Source: Sporobacter termitidis DSM 10068
GTDB lineage: Bacteria; Bacillota; Clostridia; Oscillospirales; Oscillospiraceae
Direction: 5' to 3'
NCBI RefSeq assembly: GCF_900130065.1
Contig: NZ_FQXV01000004.1
Span: forward strand, 228,458 to 292,457
DNA length: 64,000 nucleotides
Shown here: piece after piece, positions 43,781-51,840 of the stretch
How positions within the stretch are numbered: position 1 is the stretch's first letter
Layout: every line of letters begins with the position of its first letter
Made by a program: the position numbers and the translations under genes
The notes under the pieces: generated by a model
Told to the model about the DNA's origin: nothing
The model's input: the letters and a program-made list of their open reading frames with translations, nothing else
Databases searched by the model: none

Positions 43781-44386
43781 ATGAAATTGAAAAAATGGGA
43801 GCTGGCGCTCATGTTCGCGCTCGCCGTGACATTTCTGTGCGGCGCCGCCCTGTCGAAGGATCAGGACAATCTGTCCGAAAAGCTCATCCGGCTGCATGTG
43901 GTGGCCAACTCCGATTCCGACGCCGACCAGGCGCTCAAGCTCAAGGTCCGCGACAAAATTCTCAGCGACATCACTGTCCTGCTGAACGGCGTTACCGACC
44001 GGGACGAGGCCGTGGGGCTGATCAACGCCCATATGGATGAGATCGTCGCCGACTCAAAGCAGGTCGTGACGTCGGAGGGCTACGATTACAACGTGACCGG
44101 GAAAATCGCCGTGGAGGAATTCCCGACGCGGGAGTACGACACGTTCTCGCTGCCGGCGGGAAAGTATACCTCGCTCCGCGTGGTGATCGGCGCCGGCGCC
44201 GGACACAACTGGTGGTGCGTCATCTTCCCGCCGCTCTGCACCACGGCGGCCACCAGCGACGCCCAGACACTGAAGATTCTCACCGACGATCAGGTCAAGC
44301 TGATCACAAAGGACAAACCGGAATATGTGCTGAAATTCAAGTCGATCGAGCTGCTCGACAAGCTGAAAGCCTTTCTGAAGATATAG
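43781..44386 (+). CDS. spoIIR: Stage II sporulation protein R
   Basis: 201 aa from the ATG at 43781. N-terminal signal/anchor segment (KWELALMFALAVTFLCG), then SEKLIRLHVVANSDSDADQA and LKLKVRDKIL, the conserved SpoIIR core. It is secreted from the forespore and triggers pro-sigma E processing by SpoIIGA. The upstream hairpin hides its ribosome site. Confidence 0.93.
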   Translation: MKLKKWELALMFALAVTFLCGAALSKDQDNLSEKLIRLHVVANSDSDADQALKLKVRDKILSDITVLLNGVTDRDEAVGLINAHMDEIVADSKQVVTSEGYDYNVTGKIAVEEFPTREYDTFSLPAGKYTSLRVVIGAGAGHNWWCVIFPPLCTTAATSDAQTLKILTDDQVKLITKDKPEYVLKFKSIELLDKLKAFLKI

Positions 44387-44711
44387 CGGCGCGGTCCGCT
44401 TCAAAGATATTGTCATTGCAGTAAGGCTGTTTCCAAAATGTTGTCATTCCCGCGAAGGCGGGAATCCACGTTCTCCTGTACGGGGGCCTGGATTCCCGCC
44501 TTCGAGGGAATGACATAAATGGGCGGTAATGACATAGCATCGTCGATGAGATAACAGCATCAAAAGGATTCTCCGGGGCAATAGCCCCCCGGGATGACAA
44601 CGTCATTCCGGGCCGTCAGGCGGGGAGTCTTTTGCCGCTACGGCGCTGTTGCTCTGCGCGGCAATTTGTTGTATCATAGGTGACGATAAGCTTCAGAACA
44701 CGGAGAAAAAA
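44387..44711. repeat. REP-like palindromic repeats between spoIIR and the ABC-F gene
   Basis: No gene. Bases 44442-44468 and 44489-44515 are inverted copies (26 of 27 match) of TGTCATTCCCGC-GAAG-GCGGGAAT-CCA, each arm itself palindromic. A looser set, CCCGGGATGAC / GTCATTCCGGG, lies at about 44588-44611. The ATTCCCGC..GCGGGAAT unit recurs in many bacterial genomes as a REP/MITE-type element. Confidence 0.75.
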
Positions 44712-46268
44712 ATGCTGCAAATAAAAAACCTCACCATATCGCTGAAAAAAGACCTGCGGACGATCCTTTCGGACTTTTCCTTCACGCTGAACGACGGCGA
44801 CAAGGCCGTGATCATCGGCGAGGAGGGGAACGGGAAATCGACGCTGTTAAAGCTGATCTGCGACCCCGGGCTTGTGGACGGCTATGCCGAGCACACCGGT
44901 GAAATTGTAAAGCACGGCACACGCCTGGGCTATCTGGCCCAGGAGCTGAGCGACGGGGAGAAGGCGCTGGCCGTCTGCGATTATTTCAGCGCGGTGCCGG
45001 ACTTCTATGACCAGACGCCAAAGGAGCTCTCGTCCATCGCCGGCCGCCTCGGGCTCAGCAAGGATTTATTCTACGCCGACCAGCGCGTCGGCGCGCTTTC
45101 GGGCGGCGAGCGCGTCAAGCTCCAGCTGGCGCGGCTGCTCATAGAGCAGCCGGACGTCCTGCTGCTGGACGAACCGTCCAACGACATCGACATTGAGACG
45201 CTGGAATGGCTCGAGAATTTTATTAAAACATGCGCCCTGCCCGTGCTTTTCGTGTCCCACGACGAGACGCTCATTGAAAAGACGGCCAACGTCATCATCC
45301 ACATCGAGCAGGTCCGCCGGAAGACGATGCCCCGCTACACCGTGGCAAAGCTGCCTTACAGAGAATACGTCGAGACGCGCCTGAACAGGCTTACCCATCA
45401 GGAGCAGATGGCCCGGGAGGAAAAACGCGCGCTGGACGATAAGCTGGAGCGGTTCCAGCGTATCCAGCAGACGGTGGAGCACCGCCAGGAGACGATTTCC
45501 CGCGGCGACCCTCACGGCGGGCAGCTTCTCAAAAAGAAGATGAAGGCCGTCAAATCCCTGGAAAAGCGCATCGAGCGCGAAAGCTCGGAGATGACGCAGC
45601 TGCCGGATGTGGAGGAAGCCATCCTCATGAGGTTTGAGGACAGCGCCTCGGTGCCCAACGGCAAGACTATCCTGGATTTTCACCTTGATACGCTCACAGT
45701 CGAGGGAAGGGTATTGTCAAAGGATATCCGCCTGAACGTCACCGGACCGGAAAAGATCTGCATCATCGGCAAAAACGGTGCCGGCAAAACGACGCTTCTG
45801 CGCCTCCTGGCTGAGGAGCTGCTGGCGCGGCGGGATATTAAATGCGGCTACATGCCGCAAAATTACGAGGAGCTGCTGGACCTGTCGGTAACGCCCGTTG
45901 AGTTTTTGAACCACACGGGCGAAAAGGCGGAACGGACAAAGATCCGCTCTTACTTAGGCAGCATGAAATACACGTCCGACGAGATGGAGCACACGGTGGG
46001 CGAGCTTTCCGGCGGGCAAAAGGCAAAGCTGATGTTCGTCAAAATGATCCTGGACGGCTGCAATGTCCTGGTGCTGGACGAGCCGACCCGAAACTTCAGC
46101 CCCATGTCGAACCCCGTCATCCGCGACGTGCTCAAATCCTACCGCGGCGCGATCATCAGCGTCTCCCACGACAGAAAGTATATCGACGAGGTCTCCGCAA
46201 AGGTATACCGGCTCACGGAAAACGGGCTGGAGAACGCCGACAAGCTTGTAATAAACCGAAAGGAATGA
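44712..46268 (+). CDS. ABC-F family ATPase (ribosome-associated type)
   Basis: 518 aa from the ATG at 44712 with GGAG upstream; no transmembrane segments. Two ABC domains: GEEGNGKST / LSGGERVKLQLARLL / LDEPSNDIDIETL and GKNGAGKTT / LSGGQKAKLMFVKMI / LDEPTRNFSPMSNP, joined by a basic linker (about 210-300). The second Walker B lacks the usual NHLD and reads RNFSP. ABC-F proteins act on ribosomes, some giving antibiotic protection; the exact role is open. Confidence 0.88.
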   Translation: MLQIKNLTISLKKDLRTILSDFSFTLNDGDKAVIIGEEGNGKSTLLKLICDPGLVDGYAEHTGEIVKHGTRLGYLAQELSDGEKALAVCDYFSAVPDFYDQTPKELSSIAGRLGLSKDLFYADQRVGALSGGERVKLQLARLLIEQPDVLLLDEPSNDIDIETLEWLENFIKTCALPVLFVSHDETLIEKTANVIIHIEQVRRKTMPRYTVAKLPYREYVETRLNRLTHQEQMAREEKRALDDKLERFQRIQQTVEHRQETISRGDPHGGQLLKKKMKAVKSLEKRIERESSEMTQLPDVEEAILMRFEDSASVPNGKTILDFHLDTLTVEGRVLSKDIRLNVTGPEKICIIGKNGAGKTTLLRLLAEELLARRDIKCGYMPQNYEELLDLSVTPVEFLNHTGEKAERTKIRSYLGSMKYTSDEMEHTVGELSGGQKAKLMFVKMILDGCNVLVLDEPTRNFSPMSNPVIRDVLKSYRGAIISVSHDRKYIDEVSAKVYRLTENGLENADKLVINRKE

Positions 46269-46275
46269 TCTATAA

Positions 46276-46896
46276 ATGAAGGTTCTCCTTATCAACGGCA
46301 GCCCCCACAGGGAAGGCTGCACCTACACGGCCTTGAAGGAAGTCGCCGGCGCGCTCGAGAAAAACGGCGTCGACACGGAGATATTCCAGATCGGCACCAA
46401 GCCGGTCCACGGCTGCACCGCCTGCCAAAAGTGCAGCGAGCTCGACCGGTGCGTTTTTGACGACGACATACTTAACGAGATGGCGGCCCGCTGCGCCGAG
46501 GCCGACGGCATCGTCATCGGCTCTCCGGTGTACTACTCGGGCATCAACGGCGCGCTGAGCGCCCTGCTCGACAGGCTCTTCTATTCGTCGGGCGATAAGC
46601 TGCAATACAAGCCGGGCGCCGCCGTCGTCAGCTGCCGGCGGGGCGGCAACGCCACCGCGTTTGACCGGATCAACAAGTATTTTACCATCACCCAGATGCC
46701 CGTCGTCTCCTCCCAATATTGGAACGGCGTGCACGGCTTTACGCCGGAGGACGTGAAAAAGGACCTGGAGGGCATGCAGATCATGCGGCGCCTCGGCACC
46801 AATATGGCCTGGCTCCTCAAATCCATCCAGGCCGGCGGCGGCCCGATCCCCCTCGACGAGCCCCATGCGTCCACCAGCTTCCCCGACGGGCTGTGA
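46276..46896 (+). CDS. Flavodoxin-fold NADPH-dependent FMN reductase family protein
   Basis: 206 aa. VLLINGSPHREGCTYTAL is the FMN phosphate loop; GCTACQKCSELDRC holds four cysteines as in iron-sulfur flavoproteins, and GSPVYYSGINGALSALLDR binds the flavin ring. Seven bp after the ABC-F stop. It probably reduces a small substrate or carries electrons; the partner is unknown. Confidence 0.85.
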   Translation: MKVLLINGSPHREGCTYTALKEVAGALEKNGVDTEIFQIGTKPVHGCTACQKCSELDRCVFDDDILNEMAARCAEADGIVIGSPVYYSGINGALSALLDRLFYSSGDKLQYKPGAAVVSCRRGGNATAFDRINKYFTITQMPVVSSQYWNGVHGFTPEDVKKDLEGMQIMRRLGTNMAWLLKSIQAGGGPIPLDEPHASTSFPDGL

Positions 46897-46964
46897 TGGG
46901 TACGCTATACATAGCAGCACTGTAGGGTAGGGGCTTGCTCCCGCCGCGCCTGTCGACATCAATA

Positions 46965-47002
46965 AAAATACCGTCCTGTCTGCGTAGACCGGGCGGTATT
47001 TT
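46965..47002. terminator. Bidirectional terminator
   Basis: AAAATACCG / CGGTATTTT ends with an inner CC/GG step. Between the flavodoxin-like gene (+) and the deacetylase (-). Confidence 0.75.
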
Positions 47003-47006
47003 CTAT

Positions 47007-48269
47007 CTATTTGTCCCAGCTGACGCCGTAGTTGGGGCGGGCGGTGTCGAAGACGAGCTTTGCGTCGTAGAACTTGAGGTATCTGTCGCGCTGGCCGCGG
47101 AGGGTGTCTCCGTCGGCGTGCATCCTGTCGTTGATGACGGCGTCGATATCGGGCTTGATCTTGGAGAAGGCGTCGATGCCCACGGAGGCAAAAACCCGGA
47201 AGCCCTTGCTCTGCAGGTATTTGAAGATCGGCCCGGTCTTGGTGACGTCGCCGCCGTCCGGCCGCGCGCCGAAGGGATAGATCATCAGCTTCGTCGGGCC
47301 GATCAGGGAGCCGACCTCGTCAAACCAGCGCTCCGTGTCGCGCTGCACGGCGGCAAGGCTCACCGTTGACAGGTTGATGTGGCCCCAGGAGTGGGAGCCG
47401 AAGTACCAGCCGGTCGCCCTGAGCATGGCGATGATCGGCTTCACGGCCTCGATCTCCTTCTGCCGCGCCGCCTCGGCCTGGGGGGTCTTATTGTTCACGT
47501 CCGTCATCGTGCGATAACCGAGAATCCCCTGGTATCCGGTCAGGCATAAGCAGCCCTTGGCGCCGTTCAGAGAAAAGTCGGGGTGCTGTTTGACGAATTT
47601 GTCCAGGATCGTGATGGCGTCCAGGTCCTGGGAATAGACGGCGCTGCCCTTGGGGTCAAGGCCGTAGCTCCAAAGCGCGCCGTCTTTGATGACGAGCTTG
47701 TACGTAAAGCCGTTTTGACGCATATAGTCGTAGTAGCAGACGTCGTCGTAGGAGAGAATGAGCGGCTTTTTGCCCGCCGGGATCATCAGAGTGTTTTTCA
47801 CCATGCGGCCGTTGCCTGCAACGTCGGTCTGTTCGGACCAGACGTCGTTCCAGTCGACGATGACGTAATTTTTGTCATACATGCTCTGCAGCATCTTGTC
47901 GTATTCGCTGACGGTCACCATGTATTCGTCGATGCCCTTTTGCTGGCTGTCGCCGTCAAAGGCCAGCTCAGGATAAGCGACGACGGGGTGAAAGAAGAGG
48001 TGCTCGACGACGCCGTTGTACGGGACGAGATTCTCCGGCGACGGCGGTACGGACGGCGACGGAGACGCACCGCCGTCATCCTCCGGCGATGCGGACGCAT
48101 CCGCGCTGGGCGGCGTTGAGACGCCTGCGCCGGCACTGGGCGAAGCTGCGCCGCCGGGCTCGCCCTGATACTGAAGCTTGATGCCGCAGCCCGAGATTCC
48201 GGCCAGCAGCGCCAGTACGATCAGCGCCGGCAAAAGACGTTTCAGACAAGTCAAGATATATACTCCCAA
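47007..48269 (-). CDS. Polysaccharide deacetylase family lipoprotein
   Basis: 420 aa. Signal peptide with lipobox ISGC (Cys about residue 28), a Ser/Pro/Ala-rich linker to about residue 75, then the NodB-like barrel: ILSYDDVCYYDY (metal Asp) and FGSHSWGHINLS (H-x3-H type). It probably de-N-acetylates cell-wall or exopolysaccharide glycans outside the membrane. The substrate is unknown. Confidence 0.85.
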   Translation of the reverse strand: MGVYILTCLKRLLPALIVLALLAGISGCGIKLQYQGEPGGAASPSAGAGVSTPPSADASASPEDDGGASPSPSVPPSPENLVPYNGVVEHLFFHPVVAYPELAFDGDSQQKGIDEYMVTVSEYDKMLQSMYDKNYVIVDWNDVWSEQTDVAGNGRMVKNTLMIPAGKKPLILSYDDVCYYDYMRQNGFTYKLVIKDGALWSYGLDPKGSAVYSQDLDAITILDKFVKQHPDFSLNGAKGCLCLTGYQGILGYRTMTDVNNKTPQAEAARQKEIEAVKPIIAMLRATGWYFGSHSWGHINLSTVSLAAVQRDTERWFDEVGSLIGPTKLMIYPFGARPDGGDVTKTGPIFKYLQSKGFRVFASVGIDAFSKIKPDIDAVINDRMHADGDTLRGQRDRYLKFYDAKLVFDTARPNYGVSWDK

Positions 48270-48466
48270 TCCTCTAAAAGATACGCTGTTCTTATGGTGA
48301 CATTATACACGCCGTGGCCCCCAAATACGTTACAATTTGATTAAAAAAGTATCAAGTTCGACAGAATTTGTATTAATTTTGGGTTAAAATGCCATAAAAT
48401 ATCGAGTTCCCGGCCCGCACCGGAAAAATTGTCCGATTTGCCGGCCAAAGACGGCTTGAAATTTGC

Positions 48467-48472
48467 TATAAT
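48467..48472 (+). promoter_or_regulatory. Extended -10 promoter of addBA
   Basis: TTTGC-TATAAT, i.e. TG-n-TATAAT, about 36 bp before the addB ATG; no clear -35. Confidence 0.5.
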
Positions 48473-48507
48473 GGGAACATATCAAAGCGATAGCGGGAGG
48501 GTGCCAT

Positions 48508-51500
48508 ATGCTCAAGCTCGTCCTGGGACGCGCCGGTTCCGGCAAAACGACATACGCCATGGACATGTTCAGGTCGGAGATGGAAAAGGGCCGGCAGCAT
48601 CTTTATTTTATCGTTCCCGAACAGTATTCCCACGACGCCGAGCGGCAGCTTCTCAAAATCTGCGGCGACACGCTGAGTCTGCGCGGCGAGGTCCTGAGTT
48701 TTTCGAGGCTGTGCAGCCGCGTTTTCGCCGAGACGGGCGGTCTGGGCGCGAAAATGCTGGACGACGGCGGCCGGATTCTTCTGATGAGCCGCGCCGTGTC
48801 CAATCTGTCGGGCCGGCTGCGGATGTACGGGAAAAACGAACAGACGGCCGATTTCCTGGAGCGGCTCGTCGCCGTTTCAAAGGAATTCAAAAGCGCCTGT
48901 GTTACGCCCGACGACCTGGAGAAGGCCGCGGCCGCGGCGGAAAGCCCTCTAAGGGAAAAGCTCCTGGACCTTCAGCTCATCACGGCCGCCTACGACGCCT
49001 GCTTTACGGGCGACATGGCGGACCCGGACGGCCGGCTCGGCCGCCTGGCCGGCGCCATCAAGGATTCGGCTGTGTTTGACGGCGGCCATCTCTGGTTTGA
49101 CGGCTTTACGGACTTTACGGCGCAGGAGCTGCGGGTCATCGAGGAGCTCATGAAAAAGGACGCCGGGATGACCGTCTGCCTGACGTGCGACGGGCTCGTT
49201 GAGCGCGAGGAGATATTTGAGCCGGCGCGAAAAACGGCGCTCAAGCTTTTGCGGATGGCGTCCACTCTCGGCGTCGGCGCGGAGCTCGTCACGCCGGGCG
49301 TCGAAACCGGCGGCAAGGCAGACGCGCTTCTTTTCCTGGAAAAGAACCTGTTTTTATATGACTCGGAAAAGTTTGAGGGCGACAGCAGCGCCGTCGAGAT
49401 ATTCCGCGCCCTTACGCCCGACCTGGAGTGCGAATACGCGGCGGCAAAGGTGCTGGCGCTGCTCCGGGAGGGCTACAGGCTCCGGGATATCGCCGTGGCT
49501 GTCTGCGACTGGGGCCAATACGGCGCGCTGGCCGAAAACATTTTTGAAAAATACGGCGTCGACGTTTTTGTCGGCAATAAAGAGGACATCCGCGCCATGC
49601 CGCCGGTGGCCCTCGTGGAATACGCCCTGGAGATCGTCACCGGCGGCTGGGAATACGAGGCCGTTTTCGCCTACCTGAAAACAGGGCTCACCGGCCTTGT
49701 GCCGGACGATGTCGACGCGCTGGAAAATTACGTCCTGAAGTGGAATCTGAAGGGCGGTATCTGGGCGCGGGACGAGGACTGGACTCTTCCGCCCTCGGGC
49801 TATGAGGACCAGAGCGGCGGCGACGCGGCGCGGCTTCAGCGGATCAACGCGCTTCGCCGCGCCGTCATGCTGCCGCTGCGGGGACTCCAGAGGGCGCTGA
49901 AGTCCGCTTCAACATACGGCGAAAAAATCCGGGCGGTCTATTATTTCCTGGAAAAGCTTGGCCTGCCCGAGCGCATCGCGGAAAAATCCGCGGCGTTTCT
50001 GGAAAAGGGCGAGCTCCAGCTGAGCGACACCTATGCCCAGCTCTGGGACGTGCTCATCCGCGCGATGGAACAGTTTTACGAGATTCTCGGCGATGCCGGT
50101 GGGAGCACCGCCGAATTCCTGCGGCTGTGGAAGCTGCTCATTTCCCAATACGATCTGGGCTCCATCCCGATCTCGCTGGACAGGGCCGGCCTGGGGGATA
50201 TGACCCGCATCCGCCGGCGCGGGAGCAAGTGTCTCATCGTCATCGGCGCCAGCGACGACGCGCTGCCGGCCGCCGGGGGCGGCGACGGGCTGCTGTCCGA
50301 CGGCGAGCGCCGGGATATCCTGAGTCTCGGCCTGACGCTCCCGGGCTCCGCGGAGGAGCGGCTGTACCGTGCGCTGAGCCTCATTTACGCCGCGCTCACC
50401 ATTCCGTCGGACAGGCTTGTCGTCACCTATCCCAGGTCCGGCGCGGGCGGGGGGGAAAAGCGCCCGTCCTTTGTGGTGCGGCGGCTGAGGGCCATGTTTT
50501 CCCTGGAGGAGCAGACCGACGACGCCTGCGCCTTCCGGCAAAGCGCGCGCCTTCCGGCCTTTGAGCTGGCCGCGTCCCACCGGAGCGGCGCGGACGGCGT
50601 CGCCGCGGCCGCGGCGGAATATTTTAAAGAGCAGCCGGAGACTGCCGGGAAGCTTGACAGGATCGCCGGCGCCAAGCGGCTGGACCGGGGGCGGCTGTCG
50701 ACGGGGCGGGCATCGGCGTTATACGGGCAAAACCTTGTGATGTCGGCGTCCAGGATCGATAAGTTCTACGCCTGCCGCTTTTTGTATTTCCTGCAGTACG
50801 GGCTGAACGCGCGCCCCCGCAAGCCGTATGGCTTTGACGCGCCCACGGCGGGCACGTTCATGCATTACCTCCTGGAAAACGTCACCCGGGAGATACGGGA
50901 CGGCGCCGGGTTCGACGGCGTCACCGACGCGGAGTGCCTGGAGCTCACGTCAATCTACGTCGAAAAATACGTGACCCAGGTGCTGGACAATTTCAAGGAC
51001 AAGTCCAGCCGGTTCAAATATCTCTTCAACAGGCTCGTCAAGGACGCGTCGTTCATTGTTTTGGACATGGTGCGGGAACTGAAAAATTCGGGCTTCAGGC
51101 CGCTGGACTTCGAGCTGGGCTTTTCCGACACGGCCGAGCTGCCGCCCTATGTGCTCGCGGGCGGCGGGATGGACGTGAAGATCAAGGGCTTCGTGGACCG
51201 GGTCGACGGCTGGGAGCATAACGGCAGGCTCTATCTCCGCATCGTCGACTACAAGACGGGTAAAAAATCCTTCAGTCTGTCCGACGTTTTATACGGCATG
51301 AACATGCAAATGCTGATCTATCTGTTCTCCCTGCATAAAAACGGCGCGGCGCGCTACGGCGGGGAGATCGTTCCCGCCGGCGTCCTGTACGCCCCGGCGC
51401 GGGAGGAGCTCATCCAGGCCTCCCGCGACGCCTGCGATGAGGAGATTGCCGACGCCCGCGCCAAAAAGCTCCGGCGCAGCGGCCTGATTCTAGGTGACGA

Positions 51501-51840
51501 CGACGTCATCGAGGCCATGGAGCACGGTCCGGACAAGAAATACCTGCCGGTAAAGCGCACGAAGGACGGGCTTTCCGGCGAGAGCCTCGCGGGGCTCGAA
51601 CAGATGGGCAGGCTGTCAAAGCACATCGACACAATGCTCCTGGAGATCGCCGGGAACGTGCGTAAAGGCGCCATCCAGGCCGAGCCATATTTTAAAAACC
51701 AAAACGACAACGCCTGCCTGTTCTGCGACTTTGCCCAGGCCTGCCATTTCAGCGAGGCCGACGGAGACAGGCGGCGCTACCTGAAAAAGGTCAAAACGGA
51801 CGAGGCCTGGCACAGGATCATGGGGGAGGCGGAAGAATGA
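48508..51840 (+). CDS. addB: ATP-dependent helicase/nuclease subunit B
   Basis: 1110 aa. Walker A GRAGSGKTTYAMD at the N-terminus; the nuclease motif RIVDYKTGKKSF near residue 915; iron-sulfur cysteines FYACRF (about residue 754) and DNACLFCDFAQACHF near the C-terminus (C-x2-C-x5-C). With AddA it resects double-strand breaks and reads Chi. GGGAGG precedes the ATG. Overlaps addA by 4 bp. Confidence 0.95.
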   Translation: MLKLVLGRAGSGKTTYAMDMFRSEMEKGRQHLYFIVPEQYSHDAERQLLKICGDTLSLRGEVLSFSRLCSRVFAETGGLGAKMLDDGGRILLMSRAVSNLSGRLRMYGKNEQTADFLERLVAVSKEFKSACVTPDDLEKAAAAAESPLREKLLDLQLITAAYDACFTGDMADPDGRLGRLAGAIKDSAVFDGGHLWFDGFTDFTAQELRVIEELMKKDAGMTVCLTCDGLVEREEIFEPARKTALKLLRMASTLGVGAELVTPGVETGGKADALLFLEKNLFLYDSEKFEGDSSAVEIFRALTPDLECEYAAAKVLALLREGYRLRDIAVAVCDWGQYGALAENIFEKYGVDVFVGNKEDIRAMPPVALVEYALEIVTGGWEYEAVFAYLKTGLTGLVPDDVDALENYVLKWNLKGGIWARDEDWTLPPSGYEDQSGGDAARLQRINALRRAVMLPLRGLQRALKSASTYGEKIRAVYYFLEKLGLPERIAEKSAAFLEKGELQLSDTYAQLWDVLIRAMEQFYEILGDAGGSTAEFLRLWKLLISQYDLGSIPISLDRAGLGDMTRIRRRGSKCLIVIGASDDALPAAGGGDGLLSDGERRDILSLGLTLPGSAEERLYRALSLIYAALTIPSDRLVVTYPRSGAGGGEKRPSFVVRRLRAMFSLEEQTDDACAFRQSARLPAFELAASHRSGADGVAAAAAEYFKEQPETAGKLDRIAGAKRLDRGRLSTGRASALYGQNLVMSASRIDKFYACRFLYFLQYGLNARPRKPYGFDAPTAGTFMHYLLENVTREIRDGAGFDGVTDAECLELTSIYVEKYVTQVLDNFKDKSSRFKYLFNRLVKDASFIVLDMVRELKNSGFRPLDFELGFSDTAELPPYVLAGGGMDVKIKGFVDRVDGWEHNGRLYLRIVDYKTGKKSFSLSDVLYGMNMQMLIYLFSLHKNGAARYGGEIVPAGVLYAPAREELIQASRDACDEEIADARAKKLRRSGLILGDDDVIEAMEHGPDKKYLPVKRTKDGLSGESLAGLEQMGRLSKHIDTMLLEIAGNVRKGAIQAEPYFKNQNDNACLFCDFAQACHFSEADGDRRRYLKKVKTDEAWHRIMGEAEE

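Noticed and set aside
44442..44620. Possible CRISPR-like repeats
   Set aside because: The copies are inverted, unevenly spaced and too few; they fit REP-type palindromes.
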